Source of the DNA: CAYXEN01 sp964464035
GTDB lineage: Bacteria > Krumholzibacteriota > Krumholzibacteriia > WVZY01
DNA: 61,818 bases
Direction of reading: 5' to 3'
Assembly (NCBI GenBank): GCA_964464035.1
Contig: CAYXEN010000008.1
Location: forward strand, 1 to 61,818
In this document: positions 46,681 to 56,286 of the stretch, in pieces
Layout: each line of letters begins with the position of its first letter
Numbering within the stretch: the stretch's first letter is position 1
Translations under genes and position numbers: made by a program
Notes under the pieces: generated by a model
What the model saw: only the letters and a program-made list of their open reading frames with translations
Databases searched by the model: none
What the model was told of the DNA's origin: nothing

Positions 46681-47976
46681 TCAGAGACGGACGTCCACGT
46701 AGAATTTCTCACGCAGGCCCTTTATGTAATCATCGTAAATCTTGCTCATTTTCTCCTGCTCGAGCACCCTCTCGAGATCGTCCCTCACTTCTTCGAACGT
46801 ATAATCCCTCTCCTCCTCTCTGCCCAGCATTTTCACGATGCGAAATCCCGCGCTCTCCCTCAAGACGGGACTCACGTCGCCCTCCTTCATGTTCTCGAGA
46901 ACGTCCTTGAAGAACTGCGGCAGCTCGTCCAGCTTGAGCCACCCCAGGTCGCCGCCGGACGAAGCCGAGGACTTCTCGTCGCTGTAGATCGCCGCCATCG
47001 AATCGAACGGCGCCCCGGCCATGAGCTTGTCATGCACTTCCCTTGCCCGCTCGTATACTTTCTCCACGTCGCCCTCGCCGGGCCTCACTCTGACCAGGAT
47101 GTGCTGGAGATGCACCTCGCCCGTGTCCTGCTTCTTCTCGAGGAGCTTTATCAAGTGATACCCGAACTTGGTGAGGACCGGTCCGCTCATCTCGCCGACC
47201 TCGAGCGTTTCGGCGGCAGCGATGAAACGCTCGTCCTGCACGTCTTCGAGCCTGAGGAACCCGAGATCGCCTCCGCGCTCGGCGCTGGGATCCTCGGAAT
47301 ATATCCTCGCCGCCTTGCTGAAATCCTTCCCCTTCTTTATCTCGTCGTAGATCTTGTCGATCTTGGTCTTGGCTTCTTCCTTGGCGCTTACGCTCGATTC
47401 GAAAGCGAAAAGGATCGTGGCCAGATGCACGAGCGCAGGGCGCTTGGGCAGGCTGGATTTCTTCTCTTCGAAACGTTTCCTTATCTCTTCTTCGCTCACG
47501 GTGACCTTGCTCCTGTCTATCTCGCTGGCCAGAACCCTCTCGATGAGCATCCTCTCGCGCATTTGTTCGCGGTATAGATTCTTGAGCTTCTCCAGGGTGA
47601 GTCCCTCGAGCTCGAGCTGTCGTTTGAATCCTTCCTCCCCTCCCAGCATCTTCTTGTTGTCCTCTATCGCCCGCTCGACGTTTTTCTCCACCTCGGAGAA
47701 GGGAACGTCTATGCCGAGTTTGGTCGCCTGAGCCACGATCAGCTTGTTGCTTATCATGTCACCCAGCGCTTGCTTCTCCAGCGTCTTCCTTTGCTCGTCC
47801 GTCACCCGCCCCATCCCTCTTTGAAGGACGTATTGCTTCACCGTCTCTTGAAGATCACTGTAGAAGATGGCCTCGTCCTGAACCACGGCCACGACCCTGT
47901 CCACAAGCTCCTTGCCCGCGCGTGAGCCGGAAGCGGCCATTAGTATCAGCAACGTTGCAAGTATTCTTCTCGCCAT
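46681..47976 (-). CDS. SurA-like periplasmic peptidyl-prolyl isomerase
   Basis: A 431-residue exported chaperone. The start at 47976 (MARRILATLLI) gives a signal peptide ending near SRA-G. The N-terminal SurA domain (VDRVVAVVQDEAIFYSDLQ, GDMISNKLIVAQATKLGI) is followed by two parvulin domains: residues about 190-280 (LVHLATILFAF, RGGDLGFLRLEDV) and about 285-390 (VHLQHILVRVRPGEGD, SGGDLGWLKLDELP), then the C-terminal helix that completes the N-domain in SurA. It should escort outer-membrane barrels to the BAM complex. It is the third of three consecutive isomerase genes in transcription order. Confidence 0.9.
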   Translation of the reverse strand: MARRILATLLILMAASGSRAGKELVDRVVAVVQDEAIFYSDLQETVKQYVLQRGMGRVTDEQRKTLEKQALGDMISNKLIVAQATKLGIDVPFSEVEKNVERAIEDNKKMLGGEEGFKRQLELEGLTLEKLKNLYREQMRERMLIERVLASEIDRSKVTVSEEEIRKRFEEKKSSLPKRPALVHLATILFAFESSVSAKEEAKTKIDKIYDEIKKGKDFSKAARIYSEDPSAERGGDLGFLRLEDVQDERFIAAAETLEVGEMSGPVLTKFGYHLIKLLEKKQDTGEVHLQHILVRVRPGEGDVEKVYERAREVHDKLMAGAPFDSMAAIYSDEKSSASSGGDLGWLKLDELPQFFKDVLENMKEGDVSPVLRESAGFRIVKMLGREEERDYTFEEVRDDLERVLEQEKMSKIYDDYIKGLREKFYVDVRL

Positions 47977-47992
47977 CGTTCGTGTCGACTTC

Positions 47993-48901
47993 TCAGTACC
48001 GGGTGGAGACCGTGTCTTCCGCCCCGGTGAAATCATCCAGCTTGAGCTCGCCGTCTATGACTTCGATGTCCGTCCCCTCCCGCAACGATGTAATGAGGCT
48101 GTCGTAGACGGCCGTCCTCTTCCTCATCAACAGCATGTTCGTTATCTGGTCCTTCACGTCGTCGTACTTGAGTTTGTGCCTCGCGGGGCGCACGTCGGTG
48201 AGCTTGATGATGTGATACCCGAAATCCGTCTCTATTATATCGCTTACTTCCCCCACCTTCATGTTGAAAACCACTTTCTCGAACTCCGGTATCATGTTCC
48301 CCTTCGAAAGGAAGCCGAGGTCACCTCCCCGGCGCGTGTGCTTGTCCACCGAGTACTTCTTGGCCAGCCAGTAGAAGCCCGCTTTCTCGGTCAGCTTCTT
48401 GACCCTCTGGGCGTCTTCGAGGGTGTTGAGAAGGATGTGGCTCACCCGGTATTCCTGCGTATACTCCTTTTCGTGTTCATTGTAATACGCCCTCACTTCG
48501 GCTTCCGAAACGAGCGCCTGCTTGTGAAGTATGTCTTGCACCAACCTGTCGGCCACCAGGTCCTTCTTGTACTGCTCCAGCTTGATCTTGATCTCGGGTG
48601 TTATTCCAAGCCCCCTGCGAAGCGCCTCCCTGTACAACAACTCCGTCGTTATCCACTTGTCGAGGTAGGCTTTCTTCTCCTCCGCGGTGAGAGTATTCTG
48701 GTAATCCTCCGGCAAGAGCATCTCGAATTCTTTCTTGAGCAGGGCCTTGCCGTCGATCCGCGCCACCACGGGTTCCTCCTCGGGAGGAGAGAGATCTCTT
48801 CTCTCTATGCATCCGCCCGCTATTAAAACAAATGCAATAGGGAGCAATATGCCCCCTATCGCATGCAGACTGAATCCGCTCTTGTCGAAGCCGAACGGCA
48901 T
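47993..48901 (-). CDS. PpiC/SurA-type peptidyl-prolyl isomerase lipoprotein
   Basis: A 302-residue protein. The start at 48901 (MPFGFDKSGF) gives a signal sequence with a lipobox at LIAGG-C (about residue 31), so it is probably anchored in the outer membrane. SurA-N-like helices (ALLKKEFEMLLPEDYQ, LDKWITTELLYREALRRGLGI) precede one parvulin domain (YRVSHILLNTLEDAQ, TRRGGDLGFLSKGNMIPEFE, DFGYHIIKLTDV). It begins two bases after the upstream isomerase stop, and the next gene follows 16 bases on, so the three are clearly one operon. Confidence 0.9.
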   Translation of the reverse strand: MPFGFDKSGFSLHAIGGILLPIAFVLIAGGCIERRDLSPPEEEPVVARIDGKALLKKEFEMLLPEDYQNTLTAEEKKAYLDKWITTELLYREALRRGLGITPEIKIKLEQYKKDLVADRLVQDILHKQALVSEAEVRAYYNEHEKEYTQEYRVSHILLNTLEDAQRVKKLTEKAGFYWLAKKYSVDKHTRRGGDLGFLSKGNMIPEFEKVVFNMKVGEVSDIIETDFGYHIIKLTDVRPARHKLKYDDVKDQITNMLLMRKRTAVYDSLITSLREGTDIEVIDGELKLDDFTGAEDTVSTRY

Positions 48902-48903
48902 TT

Positions 48904-50634
48904 TTACTTCTTCTTGCGGCTTGGACTCTCGGCTGCTTCTCCGCGGGATCTCTCTTCGACCTTGGCCTTCTTGAGGTTCTTCTCGTATACGACTATGTCG
49001 AGATCCTTCTTCCACTCCTCGAACTTCTTGTTGAGGAGCTCCTCGCTCTTGATCGCCTTCAAGGCTTTGTTCACGGACGGATAAGCCTCCTCGAGGGGCA
49101 GCGTTCTGCCTTTCTGTCTTTCGACGAGCTTGAGAATGACCCAGCCCCGCGATGTCTGGAAAGGCTCCGAAACCTCTCCAACCCTCTTCAGTTTGAATCC
49201 GACTTCATCGAGTTCGGGTTGTTCGCCTTCGGTGAACAGATCCGTCCGGCCGGAATTCTTCTTCGTGCTCTCGTCTATCGAATAAGCGAGAACCACGTCG
49301 GAGAATCTCTCTCCGGCCTTTATCTTCTCGTAGGCCTCTATGGCGGCGGCCCTGTCTCCGGTCAGCACCACGCCGAAGCGCCTCTTCTCCGGCACCTTGT
49401 ACAGGCTGATGTTGTTGTTGTAGTAATCCTCGATTTCTTTTTGCGTCACTACGATCTGGTTCTTGATGAGGTCCTCGTACATCTTGCTGACCATCAATTC
49501 TTCTTTCTTGCCGTCGATCAACCTCTTCACTTCCGGCAGGTTCTCGATATTCGATGCTTCCATCTCGTCCGCGACCAGCTCGTTCATGATCAGGTCGACG
49601 AGGAACTTCTTTATTCCCCCGAAACGGAACTCTCTCCTCGGCCTGCTGAAGAAAGAAGCCTTGTCGTACAGGTCGGAGAAATCCTTTATCGTGATGGCTT
49701 TCTTCTTGTATGTCACCAGCGGCTTCTCCAGGTCTTCCTTCTTGAACTTGAGAATCGGGCCCTGGTTCTCGCCCGGAGGGGGAGGATTGGTAAGAGGCCG
49801 GTCGGGAGGAAGGGCGTCGAAGACGATCTTTATGTTGTCGTCATACCACTGCACGCCCGCCTTCTTTCTGATCTCCTCCGACTTCTGGTGCATCGCCTCC
49901 ATTTCCTTGTACGACCTGACCAGCTTTTCCAGGTCTTCTCTCATCTCGTCGAACGATTTCTTCTTGGTCTGATCCCTCTTGAGCACCTTCACGATGAAAT
50001 AACCGTAGGGGCTCGGCATGGGCCTGCTGATCCCTCCTATGGGAAGACTGAAAATCTCGTTCTGGAACTCCGGCATGAAAGTTCCGAAAGCGGCTTTCAA
50101 TACCTTGCCTCCCACGTCCGCGTCGGGCGCCTTGGAATACCGCTTGCAAATCGTTTCGAAATCGTTGCCGTCCTTGAGAAGCTGGTACACCTCCTCGGCT
50201 TCGTCCTCGGTGTCGACAAGGATCTGCTTCACGTTCAGGATGACGCCCATCCTGTCGTAATAAGTCTTGAGATCATCCTCGGTGACTTTCACCTTGTCCG
50301 CGACCTCGAACTTGAGATAAGCGGCCTGCAGCCCCATCTTCTTGTACAATTCGAGGCCCCGTACGACGCTGGGGTCCTTGTCGTAGCCGAGCTGGTCGGC
50401 CTTTATGGCCATGATTTCCTTCTTTATCATCGTGTCGAGGAATTCGCGGAACCCGGCGAAACCGGTGGCCTCGGGAAGATATTTGGGATCGACGTTCTTA
50501 TACGCTTCTTCGAACATCCCCAGAGTTATGACGCGGTCTTCCACCTTGGCTACGGGGATGTCCTTAGTGTTCTTGCTGCAAGTGGTAAGCAGCACGAGCA
50601 GCACCAAGGATGCCATTATCCATTTCATTTTCAT
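48904..50634 (-). CDS. Large PpiC/SurA-type peptidyl-prolyl isomerase lipoprotein
   Basis: A 576-residue protein. The start at 50634 follows AAAGGAG by ten bases. A signal peptide ends in VLLTT-C (about residue 19), a likely lipobox. It carries two parvulin-like domains: about residues 130-230 (ILNVKQILVDTEDEAE, AFGTFMPEFQNEIFSLP, PYGYFIVKVLKRDQ) and about 420-530 (RRFGVVLTGDRAAAIE, GRTDLFTEGEQPELDEV, SRGWVILKLVERQKG), each with SurA-like helical segments. The C-terminus is basic (PSRKKK). Longer than SurA, possibly a duplicated PpiD/PrsA-like foldase. First of the three isomerase genes after mfd. Confidence 0.9.
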   Translation of the reverse strand: MKMKWIMASLVLLVLLTTCSKNTKDIPVAKVEDRVITLGMFEEAYKNVDPKYLPEATGFAGFREFLDTMIKKEIMAIKADQLGYDKDPSVVRGLELYKKMGLQAAYLKFEVADKVKVTEDDLKTYYDRMGVILNVKQILVDTEDEAEEVYQLLKDGNDFETICKRYSKAPDADVGGKVLKAAFGTFMPEFQNEIFSLPIGGISRPMPSPYGYFIVKVLKRDQTKKKSFDEMREDLEKLVRSYKEMEAMHQKSEEIRKKAGVQWYDDNIKIVFDALPPDRPLTNPPPPGENQGPILKFKKEDLEKPLVTYKKKAITIKDFSDLYDKASFFSRPRREFRFGGIKKFLVDLIMNELVADEMEASNIENLPEVKRLIDGKKEELMVSKMYEDLIKNQIVVTQKEIEDYYNNNISLYKVPEKRRFGVVLTGDRAAAIEAYEKIKAGERFSDVVLAYSIDESTKKNSGRTDLFTEGEQPELDEVGFKLKRVGEVSEPFQTSRGWVILKLVERQKGRTLPLEEAYPSVNKALKAIKSEELLNKKFEEWKKDLDIVVYEKNLKKAKVEERSRGEAAESPSRKKK

Positions 50635-50691
50635 TACGTCGGAGCTCCTTTCAAAGATACAATGCCCTATCTTGTTTGTTTTCAGCTTCAA

Positions 50692-53600
50692 TCATCTCGG
50701 ATAAACTCCCTTTTTATCACAATCGCGGGCCCGCTGCAACAGCTTTCTGACTTGCTCCAGAACCGGCAGTGAAGAATCAGGCTTGAAGGCTATGGCGAAA
50801 GGCTTTCCTGATTTGAACAACAATCCTTCTCCGAAAGTTTCAAGAATCGCCTCGCATTGGGCCCGGGAAAGCGCCCTTCCCCGCCCGAATTCCACCTCGG
50901 CCGCCCCCGGCCCCACCTGGACGCGCGAGGCTCCGAGCTCGGACGCGAGGAGCCTTATCTTCGCCGTCTCGACCAGGCGGGAAGCTTCCACGGGCAGGGG
51001 ACCGAAACGATCGCGGAGTTCGGCTTCTATCGCCTCGACCTCGCCGGTCGTCCTGCAATCGGCCAGGCGCTTGTACATCTCCATCCGCTCGTTCTGCTCC
51101 TCTATATAGGAGTCGGGCATGAAGGCGCGCGCCCGGACTTCCATCCTGCACGCCGGAGGCTCCTTGCCGCCCTTGCCCTGGATCTCGTCGACCGCCTGCT
51201 TGAGCATCTTGCAATAGAGATCGAACCCGACCGCGGCGACGTGGCCGTGTTGTTGCACACCCAGCACGTTGCCCGCCCCTCTTATCTCGAGGTCGCGCAT
51301 CGCCAGACGGTAACCGCTTCCCAGTTCCTCGAACTCTTCCATCGCCTGCAGGCGCTTGCGCGCGTTTTCGGTGAGCGACAGGTAGCGAGGCAGGAAGAGG
51401 TATGCGTACGCTTGTTGTTCCCGCCTGCCGACCCTTCCGCGCAACTGGTAGAGTTGCGCGAGGCCGAAGCGGTCGGCCCGGTTTATGATTATGGTATTCA
51501 CGTCGGGAAAATCCAGCCCCGACTCGATTATCATCGTGGAGACGAGCACGTCGAACTTCTTGTCGAGAAAATCTATTATCACCCTCTCCAGTTCCTTCTC
51601 GCTCATCTGTCCATGGGCGACGCAGAACCTGACGCCGGGAAGGAGTCTCTCGAGGAAAGCCTGCATGGAGTATATCGAGGCGACGCGGTTGTGGACGAAG
51701 AAGACCTGGCCTCCTCTTCTGATCTCGTTCATGACGGCCGAGGCGATCTTCTCTTCGTCGAAGGGAAGTATCTCGGTCTTGATGGGATGCCGGTTCCGCG
51801 GCGGAGTCTCGATCAGCGAGATCCCGCGCAGGCCGGAAAGGGCCATGTACAGCGTTCTGGGAATGGGCGTGGCGGTGAGGGTGAGAACGTCGACTCCCTT
51901 GCGCAGGCGCTTGAGCTTTTCCTTGCTCTTGACGCCGAAACGGTGTTCCTCGTCAACGACGAGCAATCCCAGGTCCGCGAAACCCACGTCCGGCGAGAGG
52001 AGGCGATGCGTGCCGATCACGATGTCCACCTTGCCGTTCTTGAGATCCTTCACTATGGCCTTCTGCTCCGCGGTCGACTTGAAGCGGCTGAGCATCTCGA
52101 TCCGCACGGGATACTCGGCCATCCTCTCGCGGAACGTCTTCAGGTGTTGCATCGCGAGAATGGTGGTCGGAACGAGGACGGCGACCTGCTTGCCGTCGTT
52201 CACCGCCTTGAAAGCGGCCCGCACGGCGACCTCCGTCTTGCCGTAGCCGACGTCGCCGCATACCAGCCTGTCCATGGGACGGGGAGACTCCATGTCGCGC
52301 TTGATGTCCCGGGTCGCGGCCAGCTGGTGAGGGGTCTCCTCGAAAGGGAACGAGGCTTCGAGACCTTTTTGCCACGGAGTGTCCGGGCTGAAGGCGAATC
52401 CCTCGGCCACCTCCCTCTCTGCGTAGAGCTCGATCAACTCGCGGGCGACGTCCTCGAGCGCCCGCCTCGTCTTCTCCTTGGTTCGCGCCCACTTCGAGCT
52501 GCCGAGGCTGTCCACGGGTGGGTTGTATCCCTCCTTGCCCACGTACTTCTCCACCAGGTGCATCCGGTCGACCGGCACGTAGATCTTGTCGCCGCCGGCA
52601 TAGCGAATCGTTATGCACTCCGTTTCGTCGCCGTCCGCCCTCACCCTCTCCAGCCCGACGAAACGCCCTATCCCGAAATCGACGTGCACGACATAGTCGC
52701 CCAGCCGGAGGTGCTCCGTCCGCAGGGCCTGAAGCCTTCTCTTTCTCGGTTTCTTGCCGGGGCGGGGGAGGATCCGGTGGAATATCTCGTGATCGGTGAG
52801 CACGGCCACCTGCGCGTCCGGCCACACGAAACCCTCCGTTATCCAGCCCACGGGCAGGTGCACCATCTCCTCGTACTCGCCGAGCATGTCCGCGAGGCGC
52901 TCGCGTTGCACGTCGCTCTCGGAGAAGACGTATATGCTCATCCCGCGGCGCCTCAACTTGGTGAGCTCCCTCGTGAGCGTGTCCATCTTGCCCATTACGC
53001 TCGGGTGCGATTCGACCGCGAAGGGAATGACTCGCCCGGTCTTCCCCGTTTCGGGCACAGTCCATACTCTCACTCTCGGGATCTCGTATTCCTCGTGGTA
53101 ATCGATGGGATGTATATATGAATGCAGATCGAGAAACGGGAACTCGTCGTCCTGCTTGCCGAGCTCGACGGCTCTCTTTTCGACCAGCTCCTCGTAGCTC
53201 TCGGCAAGCCTCCCCGCGTCGACCAGGATCAGGATCGGGGGCTTGGGGAAGAACTCGAGAAGAGATCCGTTCATCCCCATGGCGGGAGCGTAGCGGCGGA
53301 GCAGCCAGGCGGGCCTGCCGTGTTCCATCTCGCTTCGTATGAGCTCTATGGTCTTGCGCGGGAACCCATTGTCGCGCAGGCGGCTCTCCAACCTGTCGAA
53401 CGAATCCTCTTCGAGCATGATCCCGGCGGCGGGAAGAATCGTGACGGAGGAAACCGTTTCCCTGGATTTCTGGTCGTCGATGTCGAAAAGCCTTATCGAC
53501 TGGATGCGATCGTCCGCCAGCTCGATGCGGGCGGGACAGTCCCAGGCGGGATCGAATATGTCGACTATCCCTCCCCGAACCGCGAAATACCCCGCTTCCT

Positions 53601-54192
53601 CGACGAAGGAAGACGCCTCGTAACCGATCGATGCAAGCTTGGAGCGAACCGCCTCGAGGTCGACTTCCTCTCCCACCCTGAGCTCGAACCTGCTCCGAGC
53701 GAGAACGTCGGGAGGAATGGCCTTGCCTATGAATCCGAGAAGGCTGGTCGCCACTATGTCCGCCTCGCCCAGCCTGATCCGGTCGAGACAGTGGTTCCGT
53801 TCGCCGCGAAGCGTTATCCTTTCCTTGAGATCGAGCCTCCCCGTGAGAAATTCCTTCTCGGGGAAGAAGAACGCTCTCCCCCCGCCGATCGTGGCGAGGT
53901 CCGAGACGAGATCCTCCGCCTGCTCCCGGTCGGGGAGGCACACGAGAACGGGGCGGCCGAGATTCTCCCTGAGAGCCGCCGCGAGCAAGGCGACGGAAGA
54001 CCCCCTGAGCCCGGATACGTCGATCGTGTCGACGGCGCGTTCCAGTTCGCCTGCGAGCTCGCGGAACGCTTCCGTGCCCATCACCCGCTCGATGAGCGGG
54101 CTCATTCCATTCTCTCTCAGCGCTTCGCTTCTCATGGCAATCTCGTCCAGGTTCCTCGTTTTCGGCATACCCGAGCTCGCCTTCACCCTCAC
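50692..54192 (-). CDS. mfd: Transcription-repair coupling factor
   Basis: A 1166-residue Mfd, which removes stalled RNA polymerase and recruits UvrA. The N-terminal UvrB-like region is complete, the RNA polymerase-interacting CarD-like module lies near residue 500 (LRLGDYVVHVDFGIGRFVGL, YVPVDRMHLVEKYVG), then the helicase with Walker A GDVGYGKTEVAV near 647, the DEEH box (VVDEEHRFGV), TATPIPRTLYMALSG, the RecG-like QLRGRVGRREQQAYAYL, and the TRCF C-terminal domain. GTG 54192 overlaps the upstream TGA (GTGA); MPKTRNL at 54168 is an alternative start. Length is normal. Confidence 0.97.
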   Translation of the reverse strand: MRVKASSGMPKTRNLDEIAMRSEALRENGMSPLIERVMGTEAFRELAGELERAVDTIDVSGLRGSSVALLAAALRENLGRPVLVCLPDREQAEDLVSDLATIGGGRAFFFPEKEFLTGRLDLKERITLRGERNHCLDRIRLGEADIVATSLLGFIGKAIPPDVLARSRFELRVGEEVDLEAVRSKLASIGYEASSFVEEAGYFAVRGGIVDIFDPAWDCPARIELADDRIQSIRLFDIDDQKSRETVSSVTILPAAGIMLEEDSFDRLESRLRDNGFPRKTIELIRSEMEHGRPAWLLRRYAPAMGMNGSLLEFFPKPPILILVDAGRLAESYEELVEKRAVELGKQDDEFPFLDLHSYIHPIDYHEEYEIPRVRVWTVPETGKTGRVIPFAVESHPSVMGKMDTLTRELTKLRRRGMSIYVFSESDVQRERLADMLGEYEEMVHLPVGWITEGFVWPDAQVAVLTDHEIFHRILPRPGKKPRKRRLQALRTEHLRLGDYVVHVDFGIGRFVGLERVRADGDETECITIRYAGGDKIYVPVDRMHLVEKYVGKEGYNPPVDSLGSSKWARTKEKTRRALEDVARELIELYAEREVAEGFAFSPDTPWQKGLEASFPFEETPHQLAATRDIKRDMESPRPMDRLVCGDVGYGKTEVAVRAAFKAVNDGKQVAVLVPTTILAMQHLKTFRERMAEYPVRIEMLSRFKSTAEQKAIVKDLKNGKVDIVIGTHRLLSPDVGFADLGLLVVDEEHRFGVKSKEKLKRLRKGVDVLTLTATPIPRTLYMALSGLRGISLIETPPRNRHPIKTEILPFDEEKIASAVMNEIRRGGQVFFVHNRVASIYSMQAFLERLLPGVRFCVAHGQMSEKELERVIIDFLDKKFDVLVSTMIIESGLDFPDVNTIIINRADRFGLAQLYQLRGRVGRREQQAYAYLFLPRYLSLTENARKRLQAMEEFEELGSGYRLAMRDLEIRGAGNVLGVQQHGHVAAVGFDLYCKMLKQAVDEIQGKGGKEPPACRMEVRARAFMPDSYIEEQNERMEMYKRLADCRTTGEVEAIEAELRDRFGPLPVEASRLVETAKIRLLASELGASRVQVGPGAAEVEFGRGRALSRAQCEAILETFGEGLLFKSGKPFAIAFKPDSSLPVLEQVRKLLQRARDCDKKGVYPR

Positions 54193-56270
54193 GCCTTTCT
54201 TCCCAGAAGCGACTCGGCCGCCAGCGCTCCTATGGCCAGCAGGATGAAGAGAGCATATATCTCCCTTCCCTTGCGGGCCACTTCGAGATTTCTATCGAAG
54301 TCCGAGCCGGGCGCGACGACTTTCGCTTCGCCCGTGACCCGGAAAATGTCCATGGGATTCAAGTCGGATTCGATCGTGTTCACGTTCACCACGGCCGTCG
54401 CGAGCAAGAGCGAGTCGGAATAGACCTCGTAGAAACCTTTCGCTTGGGGAAAGTCGAACAACGCTCCTCTTCCTCCCCCCGGCTTGTCGAACGGGACCGC
54501 CCTACCGACGTAGGCGCCTTCCGCCTTGACCGTCAGGTCCGACTGCGGCGCCGGCGCGAGCTCCCCTAAATCGAACACCAGTCCTTCGCCGACGTGATTC
54601 TCCCTGCCGGCGTCGGCCCGGGATGCATCGGCCAGGTAAGAAGCCGTCGTGTGAACGAGCGGCAGGAACATGGGAGACAAGGGCAAGTCGCCGCCGGCGA
54701 GATCGGGGGACGCCGCGAAGACGACTACCCTTCCCTCGCCCCGCCTGCATTCCCACGCGAAGGGATCCCCACCCTCCAGATATGCGAGCACGGAATCCGG
54801 CTCCACGCCCAAGACGGAGACGTACCTCTCGATGAGAACGCGCGACAACAACTCCAGCTCCTCCTCGCTGAACAATTCGAATATGGGATGCTCCCCCTTG
54901 AAAGTCCCGATGTGAACGCCGCCCGGGACCTCCGTGTCGAGGAACCTCTTCACCCCGAGGAAGCTCGCGAGGCGCTTGTTTGCGAGAACGCCGCCGTGCC
55001 CCCCGGCAAGGAAGACGGCCATTGCTCCTCCCCGCCTTACGTAACGAACGAGAGATTCCAACCGCTCCGGCGGGACGACTCCCGGAGACACCCATACGAC
55101 CACGCCCTTGGCCGGAAGGTCGGCGAGCGTGAGGGATTTCTCGCTCGCGATCTTCACCTGGAATTCACCCTGCCCGCCGCTTCGGGGATTGAGCGCCTTG
55201 GCCACGTAGAAATAGCCTTCCTCCCGGTCGCCCGCGCCGCCTTCCGAGCCTCTTACGACGAGGACGGGGATGCTCTTCGACACCTCGAGGAGAAAGAAGC
55301 GTTCGTCGTCCACGGGTAGCCTGTCCTTGCTCTTGCGGACGACACCCTTGTAGATTCCCCGGGAAGCGAGCGAGAGTGGAAAAGTGAGCGTGACGGAGGA
55401 AGAAGGGGATAGTACGACCTGTTTCTCCGCTTTTCTCTTGCCGTCCACGACGATCTCCATCTGGAAGCGCGCCTCGTCTGATCGCGAGTGGTTCGTGACC
55501 GTCACGCCGAGTTTTATGCTCTCGCCCGGGCGGATGAGCTTGCGCGGCACCGAAACCTTGTCGATGCTCACGTTCTCCACGGCTTCTTCGTAGACCGGCA
55601 CCAGGAACAGCTGGACGCCTTCCATCTTCGCCGGCATGAAGGACGAGTCCGGCAAAGCCCTGAAATCCGATACGAGATAGATCTCGCCCCTTTGCAATCC
55701 CGATTCCCGGACGAGTCGCATGGCTTCACGCAGCGCCGAAGCGGTGTTCGTCGTCCCCTCGCTCACCTCGAGCCGCTCTATAGCCTTCTTGACTGCCTCC
55801 TTGTTCCTGGAACCCGCCCGGAAAAGGGCTTCGCTCCTGTTCGAGAAAACCACTACGTTGATCCTGTCCTTCCTCCCGCTCTCGTCGACGACGCGGGCGG
55901 CCAGCTCCTTGGCCTTGGTGAACGCGCTTCCCTTCTCTCTCTCCACGCCCATCGAGTAGCTGGCGTCGATACAAATGACGACGCTGGAGGGGGCGCCGGT
56001 GGGCAGGAGAAAACCGGCGAAGCTCTTCACCGTCGGCCTGGCGAAGGCGAGCACGATGAAGAACACGGCGAGCATCCGCAGCAGCAGGACGATGAGCCTT
56101 CTCAGGTTCAGCTTGCGCATCTTTCTGCGCTGCACTTCCTCTATGAACTTGAGCGAGCTGAAATCTATCCTTCTCGCCCGGCGGCGGTTGAGGAGGTGGA
56201 TTACGAGCGGCAGCAGGACCGCGCCGAGGGCCAGGAGAAAGACGCTGTTCAAGAAACCCAGGCCGAACAA
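54189..56270 (-). CDS. BatA-like membrane protein with VWA domain
   Basis: A 693-residue membrane protein. The N-terminal BatA domain (two helices: FLLALGAVLLPLVIHLLNRRR and RRLIVLLLRMLAVFFIVLAFARP) is followed by a VWA domain with the MIDAS residues D102-A-S104-Y-S106 and TNTASALREAMRLV; then Ig-like beta regions and a GATase-like segment (VRRGGAMAVFLAGGHGG), ending in a last membrane helix (LFILLAIGALAAESLLGRKA). The MoxR-DUF58-BatA set is the classical aerotolerance (Bat) locus type. It may assemble periplasmic complexes. It is followed by mfd with overlapping codons. Confidence 0.9.
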   Translation of the reverse strand: MFGLGFLNSVFLLALGAVLLPLVIHLLNRRRARRIDFSSLKFIEEVQRRKMRKLNLRRLIVLLLRMLAVFFIVLAFARPTVKSFAGFLLPTGAPSSVVICIDASYSMGVEREKGSAFTKAKELAARVVDESGRKDRINVVVFSNRSEALFRAGSRNKEAVKKAIERLEVSEGTTNTASALREAMRLVRESGLQRGEIYLVSDFRALPDSSFMPAKMEGVQLFLVPVYEEAVENVSIDKVSVPRKLIRPGESIKLGVTVTNHSRSDEARFQMEIVVDGKRKAEKQVVLSPSSSVTLTFPLSLASRGIYKGVVRKSKDRLPVDDERFFLLEVSKSIPVLVVRGSEGGAGDREEGYFYVAKALNPRSGGQGEFQVKIASEKSLTLADLPAKGVVVWVSPGVVPPERLESLVRYVRRGGAMAVFLAGGHGGVLANKRLASFLGVKRFLDTEVPGGVHIGTFKGEHPIFELFSEEELELLSRVLIERYVSVLGVEPDSVLAYLEGGDPFAWECRRGEGRVVVFAASPDLAGGDLPLSPMFLPLVHTTASYLADASRADAGRENHVGEGLVFDLGELAPAPQSDLTVKAEGAYVGRAVPFDKPGGGRGALFDFPQAKGFYEVYSDSLLLATAVVNVNTIESDLNPMDIFRVTGEAKVVAPGSDFDRNLEVARKGREIYALFILLAIGALAAESLLGRKA

Positions 56271-56286
56271 ATCTTGTCCCCTTCCT

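Noticed and set aside
50857..53121. A 754-codon plus-strand frame inside mfd
   Set aside because: Antisense to a fully conserved Mfd; composition of a shadow frame.
51953..53941. A 662-codon minus-strand frame offset from mfd
   Set aside because: Arg-rich out-of-phase copy of the mfd frame.
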